Assembly (NCBI GenBank): GCA_910584145.1
Contig: CAJTXX010000018.1
Span: 1 to 40,829, forward strand
DNA from: an uncultured Eggerthellaceae bacterium
GTDB taxonomy: Bacteria; Actinomycetota; Coriobacteriia; Coriobacteriales; Eggerthellaceae
Length of the DNA: 40,829 bases
Direction of reading: 5' to 3'
The notes beneath the pieces are model-generated. The model made no database searches. It had not been told where the DNA came from and saw nothing but the letters and a program-made list of their open reading frames with translations. The position numbers and the translations under genes are program-made. Shown here piece by piece: positions 17,299-25,562 of the stretch. The stretch's first letter is position 1. Each line of letters opens with the position of its first letter.

Positions 17299-19386
17299 TC
17301 AGGCGTAGAACAGGATGTCGTTGTAGGTGGGAGCGGGCCAGACGTTGTGGTCTACGATGACCTCCATGTTGTCCACGGCGTCGCGCAGATCGTCCATCAC
17401 GGGCACGATCTGATGGGCATTCATGTTCGCGCGCTCTTGCTGGTCTTCTAGCTGCTGCGACTCGTAGTGCAGCTCGTGCAGGCGGCGCAGGTGCTTGTTT
17501 ATCTCGGATGCGCCGTACAGCAGCGTGCGCAGCTTCGCCTCCTGGTCTTTCAGGTCGGCGTCGGGCAGTGCGGTTTTCACTTGGGTTATGTGCTCGGCCA
17601 CTTCGGCGGCGAACCGGTTGATGGCCGGCAGGTACACGCGCCGTACCAGGCGCTTCATGGTGCGCACCTCGATGTTGAGCGTCTTGTTGTACTTCTCCAG
17701 CTTCACCTCGTAGCGGCTGCGCACCTCGGGCTCGCTCAGCACGTGGAATTCGCTGAACAGATCTATCGCCTTCTGGCTGATGAAGCACGGCAGCGCGTCA
17801 GCGGTGGTCTTGTGGTTCGCCAGCCCGCGGCGCTCAGCCTCGGCCGGCCATTCATCGGAGTAGCCGTCGCCGTTGAAGATGATGCGCTGATGGTCGCGCA
17901 GCGTGCGCTTCACATAGTCGAGCGCTGCTTCGGTGAAGTCGTCTGTGCGGCCTTCCATCTGGTCGGCGAACTCTTTCAGGCTCTTGGCCATAGCCGTGTT
18001 CAAGATCATGTTGCAGTCGGACAGGTTCTGCTCGCTGCCCGGCATGCGGAACTCGAACTTGTTGCCGGTGAAGGCGAAGGGGCTGGTGCGGTTGCGGTCG
18101 CTGTTGTCTTTCAGGAAGTTGGGCAGCTCGGCCACGCCGAGGTCCATCTCGGTGCGCTCGCCGGAGGTGTAGTCCTCGTCAGCGATGAGCGCATTCACCA
18201 CACGGCCCAGCTCGTCGCCCAGGAACATGCTGACGATAGCTGGTGGCGCCTCGTTCGCGCCCAGGCGATGGTCGTTGCCGGCGCTGGCCGCCGACATGCG
18301 CAGCAGCTCCTGGTAGTCGTCGACCGCCTGGATGACGCCCGCCAAGAACACCAGGAAGCGCAGGTTGCTGATGGGGTTGTCGCCCGGGTCGAGCAGGTTC
18401 TTCCCGCCGGCGCTGATGGACCAGTTGTTATGCTTGCCGCTGCCGTTGATGTGCTCGAACGGCTTCTCGTGCTCGAGGCACACCAGCCCGTAATGGCTGG
18501 CTAGCAGGCGCATCTCCTCCATCGTCAGCAGGTTCTGGTCTATCGCGCGGTTCGCGTTGGCGAACAGCGGCGCCAGCTCGTGCTGGCAGGGTGCCACCTC
18601 GTTGTGCTTCGTCTTCGCCGGAACGCCTAGCTTCCAGAGCTCGTCGTCGAGCTCCTTCATGAAGTTGTTCACGGTGGGGCGGATGGCACCGAAGTAATGC
18701 TCTTCGAGCTCCTGACCCTTGCACGGCGAGTAGCCGAACAGCGTGCGGCCGCACAGCATCAGGTCGAGCCGCTTCTCGTAGTCTTTCTCGCTGATGAGGA
18801 AATATTCCTGCTCGGCGCCGACGGTGGGCACCACGCGCTGGTGCGGCTCGCCGAACAGGGCGAGCACGCGGTTCGCCTGCTCGTCGATGGCGCGCATGCT
18901 GCGCAGCAGGGGTGTTTTCTTGTCGAGAGCCTCACCGGTGTAGCTGCAGAATGCGGTGGGGATGCACAGCACCTCGTCTTTGATGAACGCGAACGAGGTG
19001 GGGTCCCATGCGGTGTAGCCGCGCGCTTCGAAGGTGGCGCGCAGGCCGCCCGAGGGGAACGACGAGGCGTCCGGTTCGCCTTGGATGAGCTCCTTGCCTG
19101 AGAAGCTCATGATGGCGTGGCCGTCGTCGATGGGGTCGATGAAGCTGTCGTGCTTCTCGGAGGTGATGCCTGACAGCGGCTGGAACCAGTGCGTGTAGTG
19201 GGTGGCGCCGAGCTCGATGGCCCATTCCTTCATGGTGTGAGCGACAACGTTCGCCACGTCGAGGTCGAGCGGTTCGCCTTCCTTGATGGTGAGCATCAGC
19301 TGCTTGTATGTCGCAGAGGGGAGGCGTTCCTGCATAGTGTGCTCGTCGAATACGAGCGCGCCGTAGATATCTTGGACCTTCGACAT
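17299..19386 (-). CDS. glnN: Glutamine synthetase, type III
   Basis: Makes glutamine from glutamate, ammonia and ATP. At 695 residues it has the size of type III GS (about 700-730) rather than type I (about 450). Type III hallmarks are present: the N-terminal GALVFDEHTMQERLP, the block THWFQPLSGITSEKHDSFI, FPSGGLRATFEARGYTAWD, then the catalytic core VGAEQEYFLI, AKTKHNEVAPCQHELAP and HEKPFEHINGSGKHNNWS, and GNKFEFRMPGSEQN near the C-terminus. ATG 19386 with AAGGAGC is preferred over the GTG/ATG-like start 48 nt upstream. It follows the PurF homologue on the same strand, but a candidate promoter lies in the 177-nt gap. Confidence 0.94.
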   Translation of the reverse strand: MSKVQDIYGALVFDEHTMQERLPSATYKQLMLTIKEGEPLDLDVANVVAHTMKEWAIELGATHYTHWFQPLSGITSEKHDSFIDPIDDGHAIMSFSGKELIQGEPDASSFPSGGLRATFEARGYTAWDPTSFAFIKDEVLCIPTAFCSYTGEALDKKTPLLRSMRAIDEQANRVLALFGEPHQRVVPTVGAEQEYFLISEKDYEKRLDLMLCGRTLFGYSPCKGQELEEHYFGAIRPTVNNFMKELDDELWKLGVPAKTKHNEVAPCQHELAPLFANANRAIDQNLLTMEEMRLLASHYGLVCLEHEKPFEHINGSGKHNNWSISAGGKNLLDPGDNPISNLRFLVFLAGVIQAVDDYQELLRMSAASAGNDHRLGANEAPPAIVSMFLGDELGRVVNALIADEDYTSGERTEMDLGVAELPNFLKDNSDRNRTSPFAFTGNKFEFRMPGSEQNLSDCNMILNTAMAKSLKEFADQMEGRTDDFTEAALDYVKRTLRDHQRIIFNGDGYSDEWPAEAERRGLANHKTTADALPCFISQKAIDLFSEFHVLSEPEVRSRYEVKLEKYNKTLNIEVRTMKRLVRRVYLPAINRFAAEVAEHITQVKTALPDADLKDQEAKLRTLLYGASEINKHLRRLHELHYESQQLEDQQERANMNAHQIVPVMDDLRDAVDNMEVIVDHNVWPAPTYNDILFYA

Positions 19387-19432
19387 GGTTGCTCCTTCAA
19401 GCCACGACCGCGCCCTCTGCGCGGCTTTCCCC

Positions 19433-19461
19433 ATTCTACGTTAGTTCGCGCTCGTTGCCAG
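19433..19461 (-). promoter_or_regulatory. Candidate promoter of the type III glutamine synthetase
   Basis: On the minus strand CTGGCA (19456-19461) is separated by 17 nt from TAGAAT (19433-19438), giving a leader of about 40 nt before ATG 19386. The -10 is good and the -35 matches 4 of 6. Confidence 0.45.
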
Positions 19462-19563
19462 CGGTTTTCAGGCAAGATGGCTTGGCATCGGGCCTCTGCC
19501 GCGGCGCTGGCTGGTCGGCGTGCGCGCGGTCCTTCGGCGCTCGCGTTGCCGGCACCTGCGCGG

Positions 19564-20985
19564 CTACTCCTCGCCGGTCCAGCAGTAGGTGCACACCTGG
19601 GCGGGGTCGATGCCGATGGCCTCCAGCATGCCGGGCAGCGACTGGTAGCCCAGCGAGTCGAAGCCCAGTTGTTCGCAGATGGTCTTCAGCATGCACTTGC
19701 CGCGCTCGGTGGAGCTGTCGGCGTACTCGGCCAGGTGCTCGGTGCCCGCTTCGCCTTCCAGCTCGTGCACCACGCGGCGCGCGATCAGGTCCATCTCCGA
19801 CTTGCTGCTCGAGAAGCTGAGGTACTTGCAGCTGAACATGATGGGCGGGCAGGCGCTGCGCATGTGCACCTCTTCGGCGCCGCACTTGTAGAGGAAGTCC
19901 ACCGTTTCGCGCAGCTGCGTGCCGCGCACGATGGAGTCGTCCACGAACAGCAGCTTCTTGCCCGAGATGAGCTCGGGGATGTGTATCTGCTTCATCTTGG
20001 CGACGCGGTTGCGCACGTCCTGATTCGTGGGCATGAACGAGCGCGCCCAGGTGGGGGTGTACTTGATGAAGGGCCGCGCGAAGGTGCCTCCGCATTCCTG
20101 CGCGTAGCCGATGGCGTGCGGTACGCCGGAGTCGGGCACGCCGGCCACGAAGTCGACGTCCGGCACTGCGCCGGTTGCGGCCTCGTCGCGCGCCATGACG
20201 GCGCCGTTGCGGTAGCGCATCACCTCGACGTTCACGCCCTCGTAGTTCGAGTTCGGGTAACCGTAGTACACCCACAGGAAGGCGCATATCTTCATGCGGT
20301 CGCCTGCGGGAGCCAGCGTCTCGTAGCCGTCGGCGCGCACGCGCACGATCTCGCCGGGGCCGAGCTCGTAGGCGTCGGTGTAGCCGAGCTTGTGGTACGC
20401 GAACGATTCGAACGACACGCAGTGCCCGTCGCTGTCGCGCCCGATCAGCACCGGGAGGCGCCCCATCGCGTCGCGCGCAGCGATGATGTCGCCGTCGCGC
20501 GTCATTATCAGCAGCGTCAGCGAGCCCTCCACCTTCTGCTGCGCGTATTTGATGCCTTCGACGAAATCGTCTTTCTGATTTATCAGCGCCGCCACCAGTT
20601 CGGTGGAATTCACCTTCCCCGAGCTCATGGCCATGAACTGCTTTTCGCCGTCGCGGAAGAACTCGTCGACCAGCAGCTCGGCGTTGTTGATGATGCCCAC
20701 GGTGGTGAGCGCGAACGTCCCGAGGTGCGAGCGCACGAGCAGCGGTTGCGGGTCGGTGTCGCTGATGCATCCGATACCGCTCGTGCCGTGGAACCCGGGC
20801 AGGTCGTCCTCGAAGCGGGTGCGGAACGGCGTGTTCTCTATGGAGTGTATCTCTTTCTGGAAGCCCTCATCGTCGACGAATATCATGCCGGCGCGGCGCG
20901 TGCCGAGGTGCGAATGGTAGTCTACGCCGAAGAACACATCCAGCACCACATCGCGCTGCGAAACTGCTCCGAAAAAGCCGCCCAT
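19564..20985 (-). CDS. PurF-like amidophosphoribosyltransferase lacking the catalytic N-terminal cysteine
   Basis: A 473-residue homologue of glutamine phosphoribosylpyrophosphate amidotransferase, the first step of purine synthesis. The C-terminal half has the PRPP loop LLFVDDSIVRGTQ. The N-terminal glutaminase half is recognisable (YHSHLGTRRAGM, SDTDPQPLL, VRSHLGTFALTTVGIINN), but it begins MGGFFGAVS where canonical PurF begins with Met-Cys-Gly: the nucleophile Cys is Gly. Similar 'MGGFFG' proteins are known from other anaerobes and annotated PurF. It may use free ammonia, or have another role, perhaps linked to the adjacent glutamine synthetase. ATG 20985 is chosen for GAAAGGAAACCTC upstream; the longer form from 21021 is less likely. 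Confidence 0.85.
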   Translation of the reverse strand: MGGFFGAVSQRDVVLDVFFGVDYHSHLGTRRAGMIFVDDEGFQKEIHSIENTPFRTRFEDDLPGFHGTSGIGCISDTDPQPLLVRSHLGTFALTTVGIINNAELLVDEFFRDGEKQFMAMSSGKVNSTELVAALINQKDDFVEGIKYAQQKVEGSLTLLIMTRDGDIIAARDAMGRLPVLIGRDSDGHCVSFESFAYHKLGYTDAYELGPGEIVRVRADGYETLAPAGDRMKICAFLWVYYGYPNSNYEGVNVEVMRYRNGAVMARDEAATGAVPDVDFVAGVPDSGVPHAIGYAQECGGTFARPFIKYTPTWARSFMPTNQDVRNRVAKMKQIHIPELISGKKLLFVDDSIVRGTQLRETVDFLYKCGAEEVHMRSACPPIMFSCKYLSFSSSKSEMDLIARRVVHELEGEAGTEHLAEYADSSTERGKCMLKTICEQLGFDSLGYQSLPGMLEAIGIDPAQVCTYCWTGEE

Positions 20986-21108
20986 GAGGTTTCCTTTCGA
21001 TGAATTGCTCCGTACTTGCAAGTATAGGAAGAAAAGCAGGTCGCGCCGCCGACTTTTCGTTAAAAGTTGGTTTCGCCAGACATGCGCTGGGTGCGCCCGG
21101 AAAATGAG

Positions 21109-21133
21109 AAACCCCGGCGCAGGGCCGGGGTTT
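21109..21133 (-). terminator. Terminator of rplM-rpsI
   Basis: Perfect 10-bp stem AAACCCCGGC (21109-21118) with GCCGGGGTTT (21124-21133), loop of 5 nt. On the minus strand it is followed by TTTCTCATTTTCC, a fair U tract, about 20 nt after the rpsI stop. Confidence 0.8.
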
Positions 21134-21153
21134 CGTGTGGTCGCAAAACCGGT

Positions 21154-21555
21154 TTAGCGCTTGCTGAACTGCGGGCGCTTGCGGGCCTTCTTCAGGCCGT
21201 ACTTCTTGCGCTCCACCATACGGGGGTCGCGCGTCAGGAAGCCGGCTTTCTTCAGCTCGGCGCGATAGTCGCCAGCGTCGAGCAGGGCGCGGCTGATGCC
21301 GAGGCGCAGAGCGCCGGCCTGGCCGCTGATGCCGCCGCCGTTGATGCGGGCGATAACGTCGAAGTGACCCTGGGTGTCGGTGACCTTGAACGGAGTGGTG
21401 GCGTAAGCCAGCAGCCCCTCGCGGGCGAAGTACTCGGCGCCCTCGCGGCCGTTCACGGTGACCTTGCCGGTGCCGGGAACCAGGCGCACGCGCGCGATCG
21501 CGTTCTTGCGGCGGCCGGTGCCGTAATACAGGGCTTCGTTCTTAGCGTCTGTCAT
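21154..21555 (-). CDS. rpsI: 30S ribosomal protein S9
   Basis: 133 residues, standard length. Family features are YYGTGRRKNAIARVRL at the N-terminus, GGGISGQAGALRLGI in the middle, and the basic tail RDPRMVERKKYGLKKARKRPQFSKR-like C-terminus ending in SKR, which reaches the ribosomal P site. It starts 3 nt after rplM, the usual L13-S9 pair. Confidence 0.97.
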   Translation of the reverse strand: MTDAKNEALYYGTGRRKNAIARVRLVPGTGKVTVNGREGAEYFAREGLLAYATTPFKVTDTQGHFDVIARINGGGISGQAGALRLGISRALLDAGDYRAELKKAGFLTRDPRMVERKKYGLKKARKRPQFSKR

Positions 21556-21558
21556 GGC

Positions 21559-21993
21559 TTAAGCCTCCATTTCGATCTTGCGCGGGTTCTGCGCTGCGTG
21601 CGGATGATCGGGCCCGACATAGACCTTCAGCTTCTTGCCCTGCGCACGGCCGAGGGTGGTCTTCGGCAGCATGCCCTTCACGGCGTGCTGGATGACGCGC
21701 TCGGGGTGCTTCTGCATGGCTTCAGCGAACGTCTCGGACTTCAGGCCGCCCGGATGGCCGGTGTGGTGGAAGTACTCCTTGCCGGTCTCCTTGTTGCCGG
21801 TGACGCGGATCTTGTCCGCATTGACGATGACCACGAAGTCTCCCACGTCCACATGGGGCGTGTACTGCGGTTTCGTCTTCCCGCGCAGGATGTTAGCCGC
21901 CAGCGATGCCACACGACCGAGGACCTGGTCCTCAGCGTCGATCAGCACCCACTCGCGCGCAACCTCGCCAGGCTTTGCGTGATACGTCTTCAT
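21559..21993 (-). CDS. rplM: 50S ribosomal protein L13
   Basis: 144 residues, standard length. MKTYHAKPGEVAREWVLIDA, ILRGKTKPQYTPHVDVGDFV and VKGMLPKTTLGRAQGKKLKV are typical. ATG 21993 has AAGGA 8 nt upstream; the TTG one codon earlier is not needed. First gene of the rplM-rpsI operon. Confidence 0.97.
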   Translation of the reverse strand: MKTYHAKPGEVAREWVLIDAEDQVLGRVASLAANILRGKTKPQYTPHVDVGDFVVIVNADKIRVTGNKETGKEYFHHTGHPGGLKSETFAEAMQKHPERVIQHAVKGMLPKTTLGRAQGKKLKVYVGPDHPHAAQNPRKIEMEA

Positions 21994-22221
21994 CAATCAA
22001 GTCCTTACCTTTGCCTGCTTTGCGGTTGAAGCACCCGCATGCGCGGGACCGCTCGGCAGATGTGTGCAGTTTCAAAAGTGCAATGCTCCCGGCAGTCCGG
22101 CCGCTCGGCCGGCAAGCTGGCGAAGGTCTGGACTCCTCTGCCAAAACAGCCAAAAACACCGCTTTTACGGGGCTTTTGAAAGCAACTTTTAAAAGATAGA
22201 ACAACCCCGCGCCAGTGTCAA
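21994..22221 (-). promoter_or_regulatory. Promoter and about 190-nt leader of rplM-rpsI
   Basis: On the minus strand TTGACA (22216-22221), 17 nt, TATCTT (22193-22198): a near-consensus vegetative promoter. Transcription should begin near 22186, leaving a leader of about 190 nt, long for a simple operon. The leader contains a strong GC hairpin built on CCGGCCG-AG-CGGCCGG (about 22096-22111) within a larger GGCAG ... CTGCC pairing. An autoregulatory L13 leader is possible but not proven. Confidence 0.65.
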
Positions 22222-22398
22222 CGGAAAACGCGGGGAAAATCGAGCGTGAGCAGGGAAGAGTGGATATACCGGATATGGAAAAGCGTCCTATGGATACACT
22301 TTTTCACATAAAAAAGTGTTCGCATGATACACTTTTAAAATGCCGTTCGATGATTTTCTGAGGAGTCGAAACGCAGCAAGAAGATAGGGGGAGGCCGC
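22222..22398. other. Intergenic region ahead of the ATPase gene
   Basis: Between the rplM promoter and ATG 22399. Apart from the TACACTTTT repeat array (22293-22336) nothing clear is seen; AGGGGGAGG just before 22399 is the ribosome site of the ATPase. Confidence 0.4.
22293..22336. repeat. Triple GATACACTTTT repeat array (direct and inverted copies)
   Basis: Two direct copies, GATACACTTTT(T) at 22293-22304 and GATACACTTTT at 22326-22336, 33 bp apart, with an inverted copy AAAAAGTGT at 22311-22319 between them. The first two form a hairpin with loop CACATA. It is 60-100 bp before the ATPase start, so it may be an operator or overlap its promoter. Confidence 0.55.
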
Positions 22399-23733
22399 AT
22401 GCGCAGGAAGATAGACGGATATCTCGATGAATGGGCTGGCTCTGCTAGTGGATCCCCGGTCCTTTTGCGAGGCGCACGTCGTGTGGGGAAGACCTTTGCT
22501 GTGAAGCGGCTAGGGAATGAGCGTTTCGGGCCGGAGCGATTCGTGTACTGTGATTTTCAGGCCGATCTGCAAAGATTGAACCAAGTGTTCGATGGTCCAA
22601 CCGATATAGAGCGCATCGTCGATGGCCTTGCGCTTCTCAGCGGGAAACGTATCGATCGACGGGAGACGCTGATAGCCTTTGATGAGGTGCAGCTTTGCGA
22701 GAAAGCACTCAACTCGCTGCGATTCTTTGCGGAAAGCGGCTATCGCGTTATCGCTACTGGATCGCAATTAGGGCTTACCTTGAAAGATCGCACGCTGCCA
22801 TTTCCGAGCGATGTGCAACATAGGTATCTGCGTCCGCTCGATTTCGAGGAATTCCTCTGGGCGGTCGGAGAAGAGCGTATGGCGGAAGGCATCCGCAACG
22901 CTTTCGAGAAGCGCGGGAAGTTCCTTTTGCATGAAGAAGCTTTGGCGTTGTATCGTCAGTATGTCATTGTTGGTGGTATGCCAGGAGCCGTTCTGCCCTT
23001 TGCTGCAGAGAGAGACTTAGGGGAGGTGCGGGCGAGGCAGGCGGAGATCCTAGAAACATACACTGCCGATATAGCCCTGTATGCGCCGACTGCGGAATCG
23101 GTTCGCGTACAAGCGGTGTGGCGCAGCATCCCCAAGCAGATAGCTCGCGAGACGTCAGGGAAGTTCCGTTATGCTGATGTTGCCAAGGGGGGTCGCGAGA
23201 AGCAGTATCGGACCCCGCTCGCATGGCTTGAGGCAGCAGAGCTGGTATTGCTGACCGAACAGACCAACGAGACGCAAGCACCGCTGGTAGCGCGGGGTGA
23301 GGGGTCGTTCTTCAAGGTGTATCTGTCGGATGTGGGGCTGCTCTATAAACAGCTGGAGCTCGATTCGAGCGTGTATCTGCGCGACGAATTGCGGGAGGTC
23401 TTATCAGCTCGTTTCCGTGGAGCTTTGGCAGAGAATTACGTCGAGCAATCGTTGGTGGCGAATGGGTTGCGTCCCTTCTACTGGGTGCCGAAGGCGGGTA
23501 CGCCGGCCGAGGTAGAGTTCGTTCTGCAGGATGGGTTAGGACAGATCGTGCCCATCGAGGTGAAGTCAGGAAAGAATGTATCGGCTACAAGCTTGAAGCG
23601 CTACCAAGAGAAGAGCGGCGCCCCCACGGCCGTGCGCATATATGAAAAGGATTTCGGCCAAGAAGGGGGCATCCTGAGCGTGCCGTTGTATGCAGCATTC
23701 TGCTTGAGCGGAGATGCGCTGTTAGGGTTATGA
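22399..23733 (+). CDS. AAA ATPase with C-terminal DUF4143 (archaeal-ATPase-like)
   Basis: A 444-residue predicted ATPase. The Walker A motif is GARRVGKTF (25-33), Walker B is TLIAFDEVQLC (about 90-100), sensor-like VIATGSQLGL follows, and RYLRPLDFEEFLW is typical of AAA_14. The C-terminal DUF4143 part has the PD-(D/E)XK-like core AENYVEQSLVANG ... PAEVEFVLQ ... IVPIEVKSG. Such genes are scattered and often multicopy in anaerobes; their role is unknown, with suggestions of defence or mobile-element association. AGGGGGAGG precedes ATG 22399. It marks the edge between core and accessory DNA. Confidence 0.88.
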   Translation: MRRKIDGYLDEWAGSASGSPVLLRGARRVGKTFAVKRLGNERFGPERFVYCDFQADLQRLNQVFDGPTDIERIVDGLALLSGKRIDRRETLIAFDEVQLCEKALNSLRFFAESGYRVIATGSQLGLTLKDRTLPFPSDVQHRYLRPLDFEEFLWAVGEERMAEGIRNAFEKRGKFLLHEEALALYRQYVIVGGMPGAVLPFAAERDLGEVRARQAEILETYTADIALYAPTAESVRVQAVWRSIPKQIARETSGKFRYADVAKGGREKQYRTPLAWLEAAELVLLTEQTNETQAPLVARGEGSFFKVYLSDVGLLYKQLELDSSVYLRDELREVLSARFRGALAENYVEQSLVANGLRPFYWVPKAGTPAEVEFVLQDGLGQIVPIEVKSGKNVSATSLKRYQEKSGAPTAVRIYEKDFGQEGGILSVPLYAAFCLSGDALLGL

Positions 23734-24375
23734 CAGAGGGAGCCATATTTCATACGGGGCTGTTCTAGATAGAGAGGGCGTTGTGTCTTCCGAAGTGCCA
23801 CCCGTTTCCACCTTGTCTTTTGATGTGCCTCTGGTGGTAGTGGAATGGGTGTTGCATACTGGGCGACTCTGGTCGATCCCTCCCGCTATGAATGCATCGA
23901 CATTAAATTCTCTTCTGATACGGTTCGCTATTTCATAGCATCGTCCATACCCCAAACCTCCGACGATGATCTTTTTCGTGCAATCGATATGATCTCTATA
24001 TTTGCTCCTCCGTCTTTGCTTGCGATAATCGGAGTAAGGGATGTTTATTGCATTTGAAAGATGGCCGTTCTCGTATGGCTTTTTGCTCTAATGTCGATAA
24101 AAAGCGCGGAAGGCCCATATGATTCAAGCATCTTTGCTTCTGAAAGAGGAATCACTGACGCTTCCACATCGCCGATATAAGGATTCAATTTCTCGTTTGC
24201 GCTTAATGGCAACAAAGCTATGTTTATCTGTCCTGAGTTCACCAATTAAGGAGTCCTTGTTCCTGAGAAACTTGATCAGCTCCATTTTTCCTATGTTTGA
24301 CGACTTCCAAAGAGCAATCAAGGCAACAACTAGAGAACCAATAGTGGCGAATGCTCCAATTAAATCCATGTTCAT
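23728..24375 (-). pseudogene. Rhodanese-like membrane-anchored protein, at least two frameshifts
   Basis: Fragments in different minus-strand frames join into one protein. Frame 1 from ATG 24375 gives an N-terminal membrane helix (GAFATIGSLVVALIALW). Frame 2, entered between about 24255 and 24190, gives ANEKLNPYIGDVEASVIPL and ALFIDIRAK. At the A run (T run 24080-24084 on plus) a missing base moves to a third frame giving KPYENGHLSNAINIPYSDYRK and IIVGGLGYGRCYEIANRIRR ... AFIAGGI. This order (IDxR, GHxxNAINIP, AGGI) is the rhodanese fold; the usual catalytic Cys loop is replaced by GGLGYGR. The tail to 23728 is low in family character. AT-rich and not functional as read, unless sequence errors explain both shifts. 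Confidence 0.7.
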
Positions 24376-24502
24376 ATCAAAGCCTTACTGAATGGGGCTG
24401 AATCGAAGCTTGAGATAGCTGTTCATTCAAAGCCATCGATCAAATGCTGGTGGACGGCTGCTCTTGCTTGGCCGTTGTAGGGCTTGCAATTCGCCGATGA
24501 GC
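24376..24502. other. Short spacer with no gene seen
   Basis: 127 bp between the rhodanese remnant and the glycosyltransferase stop; no ORF, strong hairpin or promoter was recognised. Confidence 0.4.
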
Positions 24503-25558
24503 CTAGGTGCTCGTGATGCTCTCAATGGTTCTTTTGAGGGCGTAGCTAAGACTATGAGCTCGCATATAGCTGCGGAACAAGATAGCTTTGAAGCGCAATG
24601 GGGAGATGTCGGCTCCGTCGAGCACCAGTTGCATGACCGGGCGAAAGCGCCTGTTGGTGCGTAGGGTGGCCAGCTCGGTGTCGGAAAGATGCTGCTTCCA
24701 GACCTCGGCTAGCGTTTCTCGGATGCGCGCTTGCTCGGTATCGTCGGTGCAGAGCAGGATGCTCGGGAGCATGAATTCGATGCTCCAGGCGAAAAGATCG
24801 TCGAGATGCTGATGGAAGATGCCCAGGTCATTCCAGTCGGCGAAGATGATGTCCACTTCCTCGATGTGGACCAAGGCGCGCTTGAAGAGCTGCGTCTTGT
24901 TCTGGAACATGAAGGAACCATTGCGGACCACGCGGTAATCGACGAGCTTATCGGGGATAACCGTCGTGTGGGAAGAGCGCGGGTAAACCGCGAACTGGAA
25001 TACCGTGTCCTCACCGAAGGGAATAGCCTCGTCGTAGCGCAGGTGATGCTCATCCAAGAAGCTGCGTTTGCATGCGGTACGCCATGCGAAAGGCGTGGCG
25101 TTCGAACGGAACATGAGGTCGGGGGAGAACGCATCGAACTCTGCCGGTTGCGTGGTGAGCACCTCGTTCAGCCAGACCGAGCCAGCGTGCTCTGGGTAGG
25201 GCGCGCCTCCGTGCACGATAACGTCGGCTTCCGTTTCTCGGAAGGCATCGTGCAGCCGCTGCAACGCGTTCGGCCTTATCATGTCGTCTGAATCCAAGAA
25301 GCAGACATGCTCGCCGCGCGCGATATCCAGCCCAGCGTTTTTGGCGGAGGAGACACCGCCATTCGCTTTATGCACCACGGTGAAACGTTGGTCGATGGCG
25401 GCCATGTCATCGGCGACCTTCCCGGATCCGTCCGTCGACCCATCGTCGATGCAGATGGCTTCGAAGTCGGTGAAGCTCTGGTTCCGTACCGACTCCAAGC
25501 ATGAAGGTAGGCATTCGGCTACATTGTAGACGGGGATTATGATGCTGAAGGCAGGCAT
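24503..25558 (-). CDS. Family 2 glycosyltransferase
   Basis: A 351-residue cytosolic GT-A enzyme for a surface polysaccharide. SIIIPVYNVAECLPSCLESV at the N-terminus, IDDGSTDGSG (38-47), VSSAKNAGLDIARGEHVCFL and the metal-binding DSDD at 89-92 are classical. The C-terminal 130 residues resemble the extension seen in capsule/teichoic-type transferases. It begins 4 nt after the stop of the next glycosyltransferase, so both are in one minus-strand operon. Sugar and acceptor unknown. Confidence 0.9.
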   Translation of the reverse strand: MPAFSIIIPVYNVAECLPSCLESVRNQSFTDFEAICIDDGSTDGSGKVADDMAAIDQRFTVVHKANGGVSSAKNAGLDIARGEHVCFLDSDDMIRPNALQRLHDAFRETEADVIVHGGAPYPEHAGSVWLNEVLTTQPAEFDAFSPDLMFRSNATPFAWRTACKRSFLDEHHLRYDEAIPFGEDTVFQFAVYPRSSHTTVIPDKLVDYRVVRNGSFMFQNKTQLFKRALVHIEEVDIIFADWNDLGIFHQHLDDLFAWSIEFMLPSILLCTDDTEQARIRETLAEVWKQHLSDTELATLRTNRRFRPVMQLVLDGADISPLRFKAILFRSYMRAHSLSYALKRTIESITST

Positions 25559-25562
25559 AGCG

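Noticed and set aside
17467..18504. 345-codon plus-strand ORF opposite glutamine synthetase
   Set aside because: Val/Leu/His-rich antisense shadow of a clear type III synthetase.
19189..21003. 604-codon plus-strand ORF spanning glnN and the PurF homologue
   Set aside because: Crosses two real minus-strand genes and their gap; no domains.
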